Of a stretch of 18,510 nucleotides of DNA, positions 1 to 7,367 are shown piece after piece; within the stretch, counting starts at the first letter, position 1; each line of letters opens with the position of its first letter. Under the pieces are notes generated by a model. That model searched no databases and had not been told where the DNA came from. It saw only the letters and a program-made list of their open reading frames with translations. Made by a program: the position numbers and the translations under genes. Origin of the DNA: Cyanobacteria bacterium UBA11370 (GTDB lineage: Bacteria > Cyanobacteriota > Cyanobacteriia > Cyanobacteriales > Coleofasciculaceae); NCBI GenBank assembly GCA_003486645.1, contig DNGI01000540.1, positions 1 through 18,510 on the forward strand, given 5' to 3'.

Positions 1-61
1 ATGAGTATGAGAACCGCTATAGATTACTAATGAATGGTGATATGGGGTTGATTTGAGTGGT

Positions 62-2398
62 TTAGAATGTAAGTTGGCGGACTGTACCATCATCTGTAAA
101 GCGCTGTTCGCCAATGCCCACAAGTTCCACTATTATTTCACGCGCTGGAGGTGTCCAGTTCCCCTGACGTTCCCCAATTTCTACAATCGTTTGTTGTCCT
201 TCTAAACGAACACGATAGGTTGTAGTACAGAAAGCCCCACTTTTATACTCAAAGCTATGACCATCATCTTCATAAAACGTTAACTCACCCGTACCCCTCC
301 AAATTCTTAGGGTTAGCTGATCTAAGGGACGTTCATCAACATACTGCATTACGGGTGCTATTGGTATAATTGCACCTGCACGGACATATAAGGGCATCCG
401 TTCTAGGGGTGCGTGTGCCAAGATATGGGTTGAACCATCAAATGCTTCACCACTCCACCAGTCATACCAACGACCTTCCGGTAAATAAACTACACGACAC
501 TCCTCTCCTGGACGGTAAATGGGTGCAGCTAGCAGTGAAGACCCTAACATCACTTGGTCAGAAAGTGTAAATGTTTTAGGGTCATTGTGATAATGGTATA
601 ACAGAGGTCGGAGAATAGGTGCGCCAGTGGTTGCGGCTTCCCAGAATAGGGTGTAAATGTAGGGAAGCAGTTGGTAACGGAGTTCGATATACTCGCGGCA
701 AATTTTCTCCACGCGATCGCCAAATACCCACGGTTCATGCCTTGCTGTACTCATTGCCGAATGTCCCCGCATTAAGGGGTAAAGCATTCCCACTTGCATC
801 CAACGCGCAAACAGTTCCCCTGTGGCATTCCCCGCAAACCCACCAATATCAGCACCCACAAAGGCAACACCGGATAAACCCAAATTACATAACATGGCTA
901 AGGACATTTCCAGGTGTTCCCACAAGGATTGATTATCACCTGTCCATACTGCTGACCAGCGTTGGATACCCGCATAACCGGAACGGGTTAGTACAAATGA
1001 ACGCGCATTGGGGCGTAATTCTTCTAGCCCTTTGTAACAAGCTTGTGCCATCATTTGTCCGTAGAGGTTGTGGACTTCCCAATGAGTTGTTTGTTCGTCA
1101 TGTGGCCCTTGGGGAGTCTCTGGGGGAAACCAGATTTTTTCACCTTCATCACCAAAGGGTCGATCATCGATGGCTGGTTCGTTCATGTCGTTCCATATAC
1201 CAGCAACACCGAATTCTGTCAAGCTTTTATGCAAACTGCCCCACCACTCCCGGACATCAGGGCGTAGAAAATCAGGAAAGACGGATTTTTCAGGCCAAAC
1301 ATAGCCGTGAAAGAGCTGACCATCTATTTTACGGACAAAATAGTCGTTTTTTAATCCTTCGTCAAAGACTTGATAATCTGCTTCTGGCTCATACTTAACG
1401 CCAGGGTCAATAATGGTTATTGTCTTAAAGCCATCCTGCTTGAGATCGCGCAATAATTCTTTATAATCACCAAAGCGTTTAGGACTCCAGGTAAAGACTC
1501 GGTAGCCTCTCATATAATCAATATCGAGATGGATCACATCACAGGGAAGGCAGCGATCGCGGAATTCACGGGCAAGTTCGCGCACGACACTATCCGATTC
1601 GTAACTCCATCGGCATTGCTGATACCCTAGTGACCATTTGGGGGGTAAGGGCGTTCGACCCGTTAGTTCAGTGTAGGTATTGAGGATTTTGGCAGGTTCA
1701 GGACCATAGATAATGTAGTAGTCTAGTTCAGTACCCCGTGTTTCCATCCGCCAGACACCGGGTTGCTTTGCACCAATATCAAACTGACTCCAAAAGGTAG
1801 TATTGAAGAAAAGCCCATACCCAATCCCTGGACGTAATGCCATAAAAAAGGGAATGGCTTGGTACATATTATCGGTTAGTACCCCGTAATCCAGGGAGTC
1901 AACTGTCCAGTTGGTTTGGACTTTAGAGAGTTTATCGAGTAACCCAGTGCGTTCACCGAAACCATAGAAATGTTCGTCAGCTTCAATGCGTTTCCAAGCT
2001 GCAACTGCACCACTTCGCCAACCCATGACTAACTCGGTGTCTTGGGCAAAGGGATGTCCGGTTGAGTCGAAGAACTGAATCCGACAAGGATTACGGTTAA
2101 CAACAATACGTAATTGTTCTGTGTTAATTTCTACCGTATCGGTTGTTTCTCGCACCTCAAAGGGTACTGTAGACCATTGTTCATCCGCCTGCGCCACTGC
2201 CCAAGATCGATGGGGTAGAAATTCTCCAGTCGGTGTCATCCGTACCCGAATTAAATTCGGTGCGAGTACAGTAATCGTTAGACAGGGTTCGCCACAGTTA
2301 AAGCGTATCTGGCGATCATCCTGTTGTATTGCTTGTACTGCCCCGATAGTTGACCAAGGTTGTTTGGTTGTGTGCAGTTGTCCGAAGTATTGCGGCAT
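62..2398 (-). CDS. GH31 family glycoside hydrolase, alpha-glucosidase-like
   Basis: Predicted retaining glycosidase that releases glucose (or xylose) from alpha-linked oligosaccharides. With the start at 2398 it is 778 residues, normal for GH31. The family signature WNDMNEP supplies the nucleophile (Asp404), and WTGDN supplies the likely acid/base (Asp488). An N-terminal beta-sandwich with YGFGERTG comes first, the TIM barrel occupies roughly residues 240-610, and a beta-rich C-terminal part follows. The frame stays open up to a TTG at 2575, but I reject that start: the extra 59 codons translate a GGGGAGT tandem array (giving TPHSPLP) and lack family resemblance. ATG 2398 begins just before conserved-looking sequence, though no clear Shine-Dalgarno precedes it. 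No signal peptide is seen. It lies 179 bp downstream of the dehydrogenase on the same strand. Substrate is uncertain: alpha-glucosidase is likelier than alpha-xylosidase. Confidence 0.9.
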   Translation of the reverse strand: MPQYFGQLHTTKQPWSTIGAVQAIQQDDRQIRFNCGEPCLTITVLAPNLIRVRMTPTGEFLPHRSWAVAQADEQWSTVPFEVRETTDTVEINTEQLRIVVNRNPCRIQFFDSTGHPFAQDTELVMGWRSGAVAAWKRIEADEHFYGFGERTGLLDKLSKVQTNWTVDSLDYGVLTDNMYQAIPFFMALRPGIGYGLFFNTTFWSQFDIGAKQPGVWRMETRGTELDYYIIYGPEPAKILNTYTELTGRTPLPPKWSLGYQQCRWSYESDSVVRELAREFRDRCLPCDVIHLDIDYMRGYRVFTWSPKRFGDYKELLRDLKQDGFKTITIIDPGVKYEPEADYQVFDEGLKNDYFVRKIDGQLFHGYVWPEKSVFPDFLRPDVREWWGSLHKSLTEFGVAGIWNDMNEPAIDDRPFGDEGEKIWFPPETPQGPHDEQTTHWEVHNLYGQMMAQACYKGLEELRPNARSFVLTRSGYAGIQRWSAVWTGDNQSLWEHLEMSLAMLCNLGLSGVAFVGADIGGFAGNATGELFARWMQVGMLYPLMRGHSAMSTARHEPWVFGDRVEKICREYIELRYQLLPYIYTLFWEAATTGAPILRPLLYHYHNDPKTFTLSDQVMLGSSLLAAPIYRPGEECRVVYLPEGRWYDWWSGEAFDGSTHILAHAPLERMPLYVRAGAIIPIAPVMQYVDERPLDQLTLRIWRGTGELTFYEDDGHSFEYKSGAFCTTTYRVRLEGQQTIVEIGERQGNWTPPAREIIVELVGIGEQRFTDDGTVRQLTF

Positions 2399-2465
2399 AG
2401 TCCCAGATAGAGAAAACAGTTTATAGCAGTTCTCAATTCGATGAGGTACAAATTTCTTGGTTTTA

Positions 2466-2490
2466 GGGAGTGGGGAGTGGGGAGTGGGGA
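2466..2490. repeat. STRR-type heptamer array GGGGAGT
   Basis: About three and a half direct copies of GGGGAGT lie between the GH31 start and the dehydrogenase stop. The reverse complement is a cyclic form of CCCCACT, found again at 10614-10627. Such heptamer arrays are known as short tandemly repeated repetitive sequences in cyanobacteria. The array artificially lengthens the GH31 open frame. Confidence 0.85.
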
Positions 2491-2577
2491 AGAAAATTAA
2501 GTGTACCTCACCCATTTGAGAAAGGCTATAGTTTATTTTATTGATGTTTGCGATAGTGAGGGTAAAATGTTCCAAAC

Positions 2578-3657
2578 CTAACCTTTGTTTGCCATCAGGT
2601 TATTAACTTCGTTGATGTTAGTTGCTCCTTCTTCAACAATTTGGTTGTTTTGTATTGCCGCCTTGTCAGTTAATGCGGTTAATCCAGAGGGTGATAGAGA
2701 CGAATAGCTATCTTTGCCTAAAGCGCGATCAGTTCCAATACCGCCCGGTTCCGGCAATAAGGTGTTGAAAAATGCCAGTATTGTTGCCGTCAGTCCTGGA
2801 AATAGGTCGTGAAACTTAGCCGCAATTTGCGCGGTCATCGATAGTACAACTTCCCCATCACCATACTGACAAGCTGCAATAATTTGACGCGCTGCACGTT
2901 CAGCACTCATGGAAATAATCGGCAGAGAATCGCTAAGACTAAACCAGGTGTATTCAGCGCGATGCTGACTTTTGAAAACCGCATTGTATGGGCTACCTGT
3001 ACGGATTAAACCAGGACAGATAGTGGTTACAACGATACCGTATGACGCAAGTTCCGCCCGCAATCCTTCAGAAAATCCGGTCAACGCAAACTTACTGGCG
3101 CTGTAGGGTAATAGATGTGGTGGTGAAACTTTACCACCGATAGATGAGATATTAACAATACGACCCTCGTGTCGTTGACGCATTTCGGGCAGTAGGGCAA
3201 GGGTTGTATAAAGAGGTGCCCAGAAATGGATTTTCATGGCAGCTTCGTAGTCTTCAATCGTCATTGTCTCCATTGGACCAACAGCGATCGCACCTGCATT
3301 ATTGATCAGGACATCAATCTGACCAAAGCGCGATCGCACCGCCTCCACCATCTGGTTAACCTGTTCTCTATCAGTGACATCACAGGGTATTGCCAGCACA
3401 TCCGCACCGCGATCAACCAACTCTTTCCGGGCACGTTCCAATCCGGCTTCGTCACGGCCACAGATGGCTAAATGCGCTCCTTTTCGTATCAATTCCCGTG
3501 CCATTACTAAACCCAAACCCCGTGATCCACCTGTAATTAACACTGTCTTGCCGTTGAGATCATATTTATTCCACCAACGCACAAGGGCACGTATAGAAAA
3601 TAAAATACCTACAACTATTGCAACAACTAAGAGTGGATTATTGTTCAGTTCGTTCAT
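2578..3657 (-). CDS. SDR family NAD(P)-dependent oxidoreductase with N-terminal membrane anchor
   Basis: Classical short-chain dehydrogenase of 359 residues, predicted to use NAD(P)H to interconvert an alcohol and a carbonyl. The cofactor motif TGGSRGLG is at residues 42-49, NNAG at 119-122, the catalytic serine is in NISS (about 171-172), and the YSASK tyrosine and lysine are Tyr185 and Lys189. The PGLIRT segment follows, as in related SDRs. Residues 7-23 form a hydrophobic segment, so the enzyme is probably membrane-anchored. The roughly 90 residues beyond the Rossmann core are an extension of unknown role. I prefer ATG 3657, with AGGA a few bases upstream, over the in-frame GTG at 3687. 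GH31 lies downstream on the same strand and may be co-transcribed. The substrate cannot be told from sequence. Confidence 0.9.
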   Translation of the reverse strand: MNELNNNPLLVVAIVVGILFSIRALVRWWNKYDLNGKTVLITGGSRGLGLVMARELIRKGAHLAICGRDEAGLERARKELVDRGADVLAIPCDVTDREQVNQMVEAVRSRFGQIDVLINNAGAIAVGPMETMTIEDYEAAMKIHFWAPLYTTLALLPEMRQRHEGRIVNISSIGGKVSPPHLLPYSASKFALTGFSEGLRAELASYGIVVTTICPGLIRTGSPYNAVFKSQHRAEYTWFSLSDSLPIISMSAERAARQIIAACQYGDGEVVLSMTAQIAAKFHDLFPGLTATILAFFNTLLPEPGGIGTDRALGKDSYSSLSPSGLTALTDKAAIQNNQIVEEGATNINEVNNLMANKG

Positions 3658-4084
3658 TAGTCCTGTTTCCCATGCACACCACCCCACGCTAAAGCAATTT
3701 AAAATTCACCTATTGTTGAACTGAGTGATATCAACTGTTTCAGCATTTGCCCTAATTCAAGTTGAAAGCATGGCAGCTTAATCACACCTTTGCACAATTT
3801 ACCTCTGCGGCGTGAGCTGCTCATCTATCTACAGGAATGAATCAATGTTAAGCCAATGGATGAGCGGGAATACTTAATAACTCCACAAGATCAGCCGCTT
3901 TAAGAAATTCAAAATTCTTGCATGGGCTATGCTAACAAAATTATCAAAGTCTTAGCTCCGAATACTCCCTTCGCCATCTGTTAGTGTAAGGTGGAGGAGT
4001 ACTCGAAAGAGTGATACTGGGGACAGTGCCTCAGCGTCACCACCTTTGCATGATGAGCGTTCAAAAGCGATTGAGGTATAGGAG
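3658..4084. other. Non-coding stretch between divergent genes
   Basis: This 427-bp gap separates the minus-strand dehydrogenase from the plus-strand accessory pair, so it should hold promoters for both directions. I found no credible open frame on either strand; short frames end within about 30 codons. The part nearest the plus-strand gene holds a foldable segment (3988-4046), described separately. GAGG at 4073-4076 lies 8 bases before ATG 4085 and is the likely ribosome binding site. A second AGGAG (4080-4084) directly abuts the ATG and is too close to act. Confidence 0.6.
3988..4046 (+). ncRNA. Possible structured leader RNA, three-way junction
   Basis: A perfect 7-bp closing stem (AAGGTGG 3988-3994 with CCACCTT 4040-4046) encloses two small hairpins. 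The first is AGTA-CTC, GAAA loop, GAG, a TGA bulge, then TACT (3998-4018). The second is GGGG/CCTC (4019-4032). An alternative hairpin, ACTG-GGGA-CAGT (4016-4027), competes with both. It ends 38 bases before ATG 4085, so it could be a leader element. It matches no RNA family I recognise, and the individual helices are short enough to be chance. Confidence 0.3.
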
Positions 4085-5071
4085 ATGAGTTTTGTAACTC
4101 TAACCCGTGATGAAGAAACAGAGCTTCAAGAAATCCAATTGGCTCGGCAATCTTTAGAACGCTTTTTTTCCTCGCCTTCAGGAAAAGCAGGAATAGCAGA
4201 ATTCTATACAGAGCTAGCGCAGTCTGAAGGTTCTACTTTGGAAGTTGTACAAAGTAAGGCGCTTGCTGCTATTGATGAGCTTACAAGAGCATTTTGGGTT
4301 TTAGACCGAACTTCAAAGCGTGCTGATAAGGTTATTAGGTGGAGCGAAAATCAGATGAAACAAGCTGTTAGTCGCTCAGAGCAAGAGATAATTTTAAATA
4401 GAGTCAATAGAGTTAATCATAGGATTTACAGCAAGTTTGTTAAAATTTTTCAGTCTATAGCAAGGATTGTTGATGCAAGTTGGAATTATCTTCCAGTTGA
4501 GCTGCAAGTAATGACTGAATCTCTTGCTAAACGTTTGTATTTAAGAGAACAGTCAATTCTTCTGAGTAATCTACATGATGACTATTTTAGGATTGTGCCA
4601 CCTAATTTCCGTGAAACCCTAAAAGGTTTGATATTCTTAGTATTTGACACGGCTGAACGAAATAAAGGGAACCGAAAACTAGAGCTATTCAAGTTATTTG
4701 AAGGTAATGAGAAGATATCTCGGTTGCAGGCAGAAGCTAAATCTCCGTCTAAAACCGAGGTTGGCTTAACTGAAATCAAAGAAGTCGTGCAAAAGCTGGC
4801 TGAACTACCGAATGTTGAGCAAGTAAGAGCTATAGCTAACAATCCCAATAATTTATGTGAAGTTACTTTTGAGGTACTTCCTTCTAATATTAACTCTCCG
4901 CGAAACGGAGAGCTTGCAAAAAAAGCAATATCTTTAGTGATTGATGCCGAATGGAAATTATCAGACATTACCAATAATGAGAGCTGGTTATTTGGCGTTC
5001 AAATGGTTGGAGGATTTGAATTTAATCCGAATGAAAACAGAGTAGTGGCATCCAGCTATGTGCAGCCCTAG
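4085..5071 (+). CDS. Hypothetical protein, helical N-terminal region plus small alpha/beta C-terminal domain
   Basis: I do not recognise this 328-residue protein. Residues 1-210 look almost wholly helical, with many charged residues and no signal peptide or clear membrane segment. The phrase RAFWVLDRTSKRADKVIRW (about 69-87) is one helix. Residues about 215-328 look like a small alpha/beta domain: a predicted helix with ELPNVEQVRAI, a strand with CEVTFEVLP, a second helix with AKKAISLVIDAEWKL, and a strand near the end. No catalytic motif is evident. The 3' end overlaps the next gene by 14 bases in a different frame, implying translational coupling. The region contains no HIP1 site and looks A+T-rich. 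By analogy with two-gene cassettes where a HEPN protein follows a partner gene, it may neutralise or recruit the HEPN protein; that is inference only. Confidence 0.7.
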   Translation: MSFVTLTRDEETELQEIQLARQSLERFFSSPSGKAGIAEFYTELAQSEGSTLEVVQSKALAAIDELTRAFWVLDRTSKRADKVIRWSENQMKQAVSRSEQEIILNRVNRVNHRIYSKFVKIFQSIARIVDASWNYLPVELQVMTESLAKRLYLREQSILLSNLHDDYFRIVPPNFRETLKGLIFLVFDTAERNKGNRKLELFKLFEGNEKISRLQAEAKSPSKTEVGLTEIKEVVQKLAELPNVEQVRAIANNPNNLCEVTFEVLPSNINSPRNGELAKKAISLVIDAEWKLSDITNNESWLFGVQMVGGFEFNPNENRVVASSYVQP

Positions 5072-5477
5072 CGTCTACCGTAGGCAAGCCGAGTCAAACG
5101 AACAAACGGCTCTTGCCGCTAAAAATGGCTTTCCAGATTGGGCTGTTATTATGTGTTTCTATGCTGCCTTGCATTGGGTTAATGATTATGCTTTTCACCA
5201 AAGGGAAATAGAAGAATTAGAGGGAACTGATGACAAGGACAGTTCTCAAAATCTTCATAAACTCCGCCGATTGTATGTCAAAAAAATTTCCAGAATAAAT
5301 AACTGGCGTGACTTGGAGGAAGCTTATGAACTTCTCTTTAGAGCAAGTATGACTGCTAGGTACTTGAGGGGATTAGAAAGTTTAAATCGTACTGCTAGAG
5401 AGCATTATTCCAACAACAAGAGTTTCGTCCAAAATTGCTTTGACTACTTAGCAATAGTTAAAAGCAGGCTTTCATAG
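5058..5477 (+). CDS. HEPN-like small helical protein, putative toxin or RNase component
   Basis: This 139-residue all-helical protein starts inside the end of the preceding gene. The helix WAVIMCFYAALHWVNDYA (28-45) has the 'FYAALH' pattern seen in HEPN-like proteins. HKLRRLYV (67-74) and the 'SMTARYL' helix (about 97-103) continue that pattern. R-x4-H is present as Arg111 to His116 (RTAREH), the spacing used by HEPN ribonucleases, although it lies later than I would expect. HEPN domains are known RNases or RNA binders in toxin-antitoxin and defence systems. No better start codon exists, and no strong Shine-Dalgarno is visible, fitting coupled translation. The gene converges on galactokinase with only 12 bp between stop codons. 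Assignment as HEPN-like is moderately secure; RNase activity is inference. Confidence 0.6.
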   Translation: MCSPSVYRRQAESNEQTALAAKNGFPDWAVIMCFYAALHWVNDYAFHQREIEELEGTDDKDSSQNLHKLRRLYVKKISRINNWRDLEEAYELLFRASMTARYLRGLESLNRTAREHYSNNKSFVQNCFDYLAIVKSRLS

Positions 5478-5489
5478 ATGCACAACCAC

Positions 5490-6563
5490 CTAACTTACCT
5501 CCGGAACCAGAATACGTCCGGTGAAACCCGATCGCCCATACCTTTCAATCACCTCTCGACTAATCCCATCCACCTTCCCAACCTCAACCAAAGCCACACA
5601 AGCACCTCCGAAACCCCCACCTGTCAGACGTGCGCCGAATACTCCGGGCGTTTCCTGCAATATCGCTACTAACCGATCTACTTCTGGTACAGAAACCTCG
5701 TAATCATCGCGCTGACTGGTGTGCGACGCATTCATCAGTTCACCAAAGCGTTTAGCGGATACTCCCTGTATAGCCTCAAGCACTCGGTTATCCTCGGTGA
5801 CGACATGACGCGATCGCTTCCGCAGTGGTTCAGGTATCGATTCTACAGCTTGCGGATGGGTGATATCTCTAAGCGCTTTAACTCCCAATAACCGTGCAGC
5901 CTCCTCACATTCAGCACGACGCTGGTTATATCCGCTCCCTGCTGCTAGCGAGTGATGAACCCCACTATCGATGACCAGAATTTCTGCCTCTGCTGGAAAC
6001 GGTAACACTCGACGCTCAAGCGTGCGGGTATCCAAAAATAGCATAGAATGCGTGTCAGCTAAACTCGCTGCCATTTGATCCATGATGCCGCAGTTTAAAC
6101 CTGCATACTGTATTTCTGCTTGTTGTCCGAGTTGGGCGATTTGGACATCATCGAGAGGGAGGGAAAGAAGCGATCGCAACCCCCTCAGAGTCGCCACTTC
6201 CAAAGCCGCACTGCTAGATAAACCACAACCTATTGGTACAGAGGACGTAACGTGTACATTAACAGGGGGTACGGTGTACCCTTCCCGTTCTAAAAGCCGA
6301 ATACATCCAAAGAGATAACTGGCAAATCCAGAGGGTGTATGATGACCTTCTGAAATAGTTACTCGTTCGTCCAATTCCACTGAGTAAAAGTGGTGCAGTC
6401 CATCCTTGCTGAACCCCAGTTGCACCGTAGTCTGTTGGGGAATAGCCGTTGGTAGTACAAATCCGTCGTTATAATCGGTGTGTTCACCGAGTAGATTCAC
6501 CCGTCCTGGCGCACTGGCTTCTGTTTCAGGTGATGCACCAAATATTTGCTGAAAGTTCATCAT
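5490..6563 (-). CDS. galK: Galactokinase (GHMP kinase family)
   Basis: Predicted to phosphorylate galactose at C1 with ATP, the entry step of the Leloir pathway. It has 357 residues, close to the usual galactokinase size. The galactokinase signature GRVNLLGEHTDYNDG spans residues 20-34 (Arg21, Glu27, His28, Asp30). The ATP-binding GHMP motif PIGCGLSSSAAL is at 110-121, the GIMDQ catalytic aspartate is Asp162, and the third motif GARLTGGGFGGACVAL is at 310-325. All key residues are intact. Two adjacent ATGs (6563 and 6560) could serve as start, and neither has a clear Shine-Dalgarno. An A/T hairpin lies 11 bases upstream. galT and galE are not in the window, so its partners must lie elsewhere. 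A closely related sugar kinase is the main alternative. Confidence 0.92.
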   Translation of the reverse strand: MMNFQQIFGASPETEASAPGRVNLLGEHTDYNDGFVLPTAIPQQTTVQLGFSKDGLHHFYSVELDERVTISEGHHTPSGFASYLFGCIRLLEREGYTVPPVNVHVTSSVPIGCGLSSSAALEVATLRGLRSLLSLPLDDVQIAQLGQQAEIQYAGLNCGIMDQMAASLADTHSMLFLDTRTLERRVLPFPAEAEILVIDSGVHHSLAAGSGYNQRRAECEEAARLLGVKALRDITHPQAVESIPEPLRKRSRHVVTEDNRVLEAIQGVSAKRFGELMNASHTSQRDDYEVSVPEVDRLVAILQETPGVFGARLTGGGFGGACVALVEVGKVDGISREVIERYGRSGFTGRILVPEVS

Positions 6564-6573
6564 GGCTTGTTGA

Positions 6574-6592
6574 GAAAAAAGGCTATTTTTTC
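6574..6592 (-). other. A/T hairpin in the galactokinase leader
   Basis: On the minus strand GAAAAAA and TTTTTTC form a perfect 7-bp stem with a 5-base loop, ending 11 bases before the galactokinase ATG. It could affect ribosome access, but an A/T stem this short is weak and may be chance. Confidence 0.3.
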
Positions 6593-6783
6593 AGTAATCC
6601 AACTCTTTCAAACAGTCGCACTTTTAGTACAGAATGCTATAGATCTGCAATCATGTGGGCAACTACTTTTGTAACCACTGTTAAATTTTGTGCCAAAGTA
6701 GCCTAACCACTCGGACAGCAAGTTTTGATAATAACTAAATCAATTTGAGAAGCTAAGTTCCATCGAATCTGAAGTGGACAGCG

Positions 6784-7122
6784 TTACAACTTATCCTGTT
6801 TGAGCCGTTGAATCGACACTTGAATAGCAAGAGCAACTAAACCAATCGCTACAATACCAAAAATAGTGGTAGCGAGGGTACTGATACCGACGACTAGGGT
6901 ACGAACTGCGATCGCAATATTGACCGCTGTTATATTGCTAGTGGGTAAGGGTTTATTCGCAAACGTTTGAGCAATAGAAGAGGTTAGAGCGTAACATCCA
7001 ATCGTAATTGTTGCTGAAATTAATGCCGCAATCAAACAACGTAATGGTCCAGGTAATGTTTGAGTCGTACTTACTGACTCAGTATTTGTATTGGAGTTGG
7101 TAGTGGGAGTTGGATTACTCAT
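6784..7122 (-). CDS. DUF3082-like cyanobacterial membrane protein
   Basis: Small integral membrane protein of 112 residues, function unknown. A Ser/Thr/Asn-rich tail (1-24) precedes one hydrophobic helix (about 29-50). A second, long hydrophobic region (about 69-106) probably holds one or two more helices, and the end is basic. The blocks TSSIAQTFANKP and IAIAVRTLVVG match my memory of the cyanobacterial DUF3082 family; a profile search was not possible. I chose ATG 7122 over the upstream in-frame TTG at 7158, though neither has a strong ribosome binding site. It sits downstream of the heptamer palindrome on the same strand as the PAS protein, and that structure probably separates the two transcripts. 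Confidence 0.7.
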   Translation of the reverse strand: MSNPTPTTNSNTNTESVSTTQTLPGPLRCLIAALISATITIGCYALTSSIAQTFANKPLPTSNITAVNIAIAVRTLVVGISTLATTIFGIVAIGLVALAIQVSIQRLKQDKL

Positions 7123-7231
7123 CGATTTAAAGGGTTGTTCTATTAACAGCTTAGGCAAATTTAGGCTCTAATATTAACCCAAGTTGCTAGATATCGTGTT
7201 GGTACTGCTAATGCTAATAACGTAAGTTGTG

Positions 7232-7349
7232 AGTTATCAACTAAGGGATGGCTAATGGCTAATGTCTAATGGCTCATTGTTCAAAAGCCTGTCTTCGATT
7301 AACGATTAGCCTGTCTTGCATTAGCAATTAGCAATTAGCACTGATAACT
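7232..7349. repeat. Imperfect long palindrome of opposed heptamer arrays
   Basis: AGTTATCA (7232-7239) and TGATAACT (7342-7349) close the structure. Inside, the left arm has heptamers GCTAATG, GCTAATG, TCTAATG (7251-7271). The right arm has three ATTAGCA heptamers (7320-7340), the near complement. AGCCTGTCTT also occurs twice in the loop (7286-7295 and 7308-7317). Transcribed, it could fold into a long hairpin between the PAS gene and the DUF3082-like gene, acting as a terminator or mRNA boundary. Confidence 0.7.
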
Positions 7350-7367
7350 GATTTAATGCTTCATGGT

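Noticed and set aside
619..1398. A 259-codon open frame on the plus strand
   Set aside because: It lies wholly antisense to the well-supported GH31 gene and its translation has no recognisable domain.
3785..3885. Possible decayed transposase or integrase fragment (QFTSAA in one frame, LLIYLQE in another)
   Set aside because: The match needs a frameshift and stop codons, lacks the catalytic aspartate and has no terminal repeats. It could be tested by BLASTX of 3700-4000.
3340..5809. Absence of HIP1 sites as proof of horizontal transfer
   Set aside because: Other stretches of similar length with ordinary genes (9749-12231) also lack HIP1, so the absence is only weak support.
7251..7340. Repeats that could suggest a CRISPR array
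   Set aside because: The units are 7 bp, contiguous and without spacers. The other arrays in the window are likewise contiguous 7- to 10-bp units.
7159..7367. Degenerate kinase domain downstream of the PAS protein
   Set aside because: The region is only about 200 bp, filled with heptamer repeats, and no frame resembles H-box or ATP-binding motifs.
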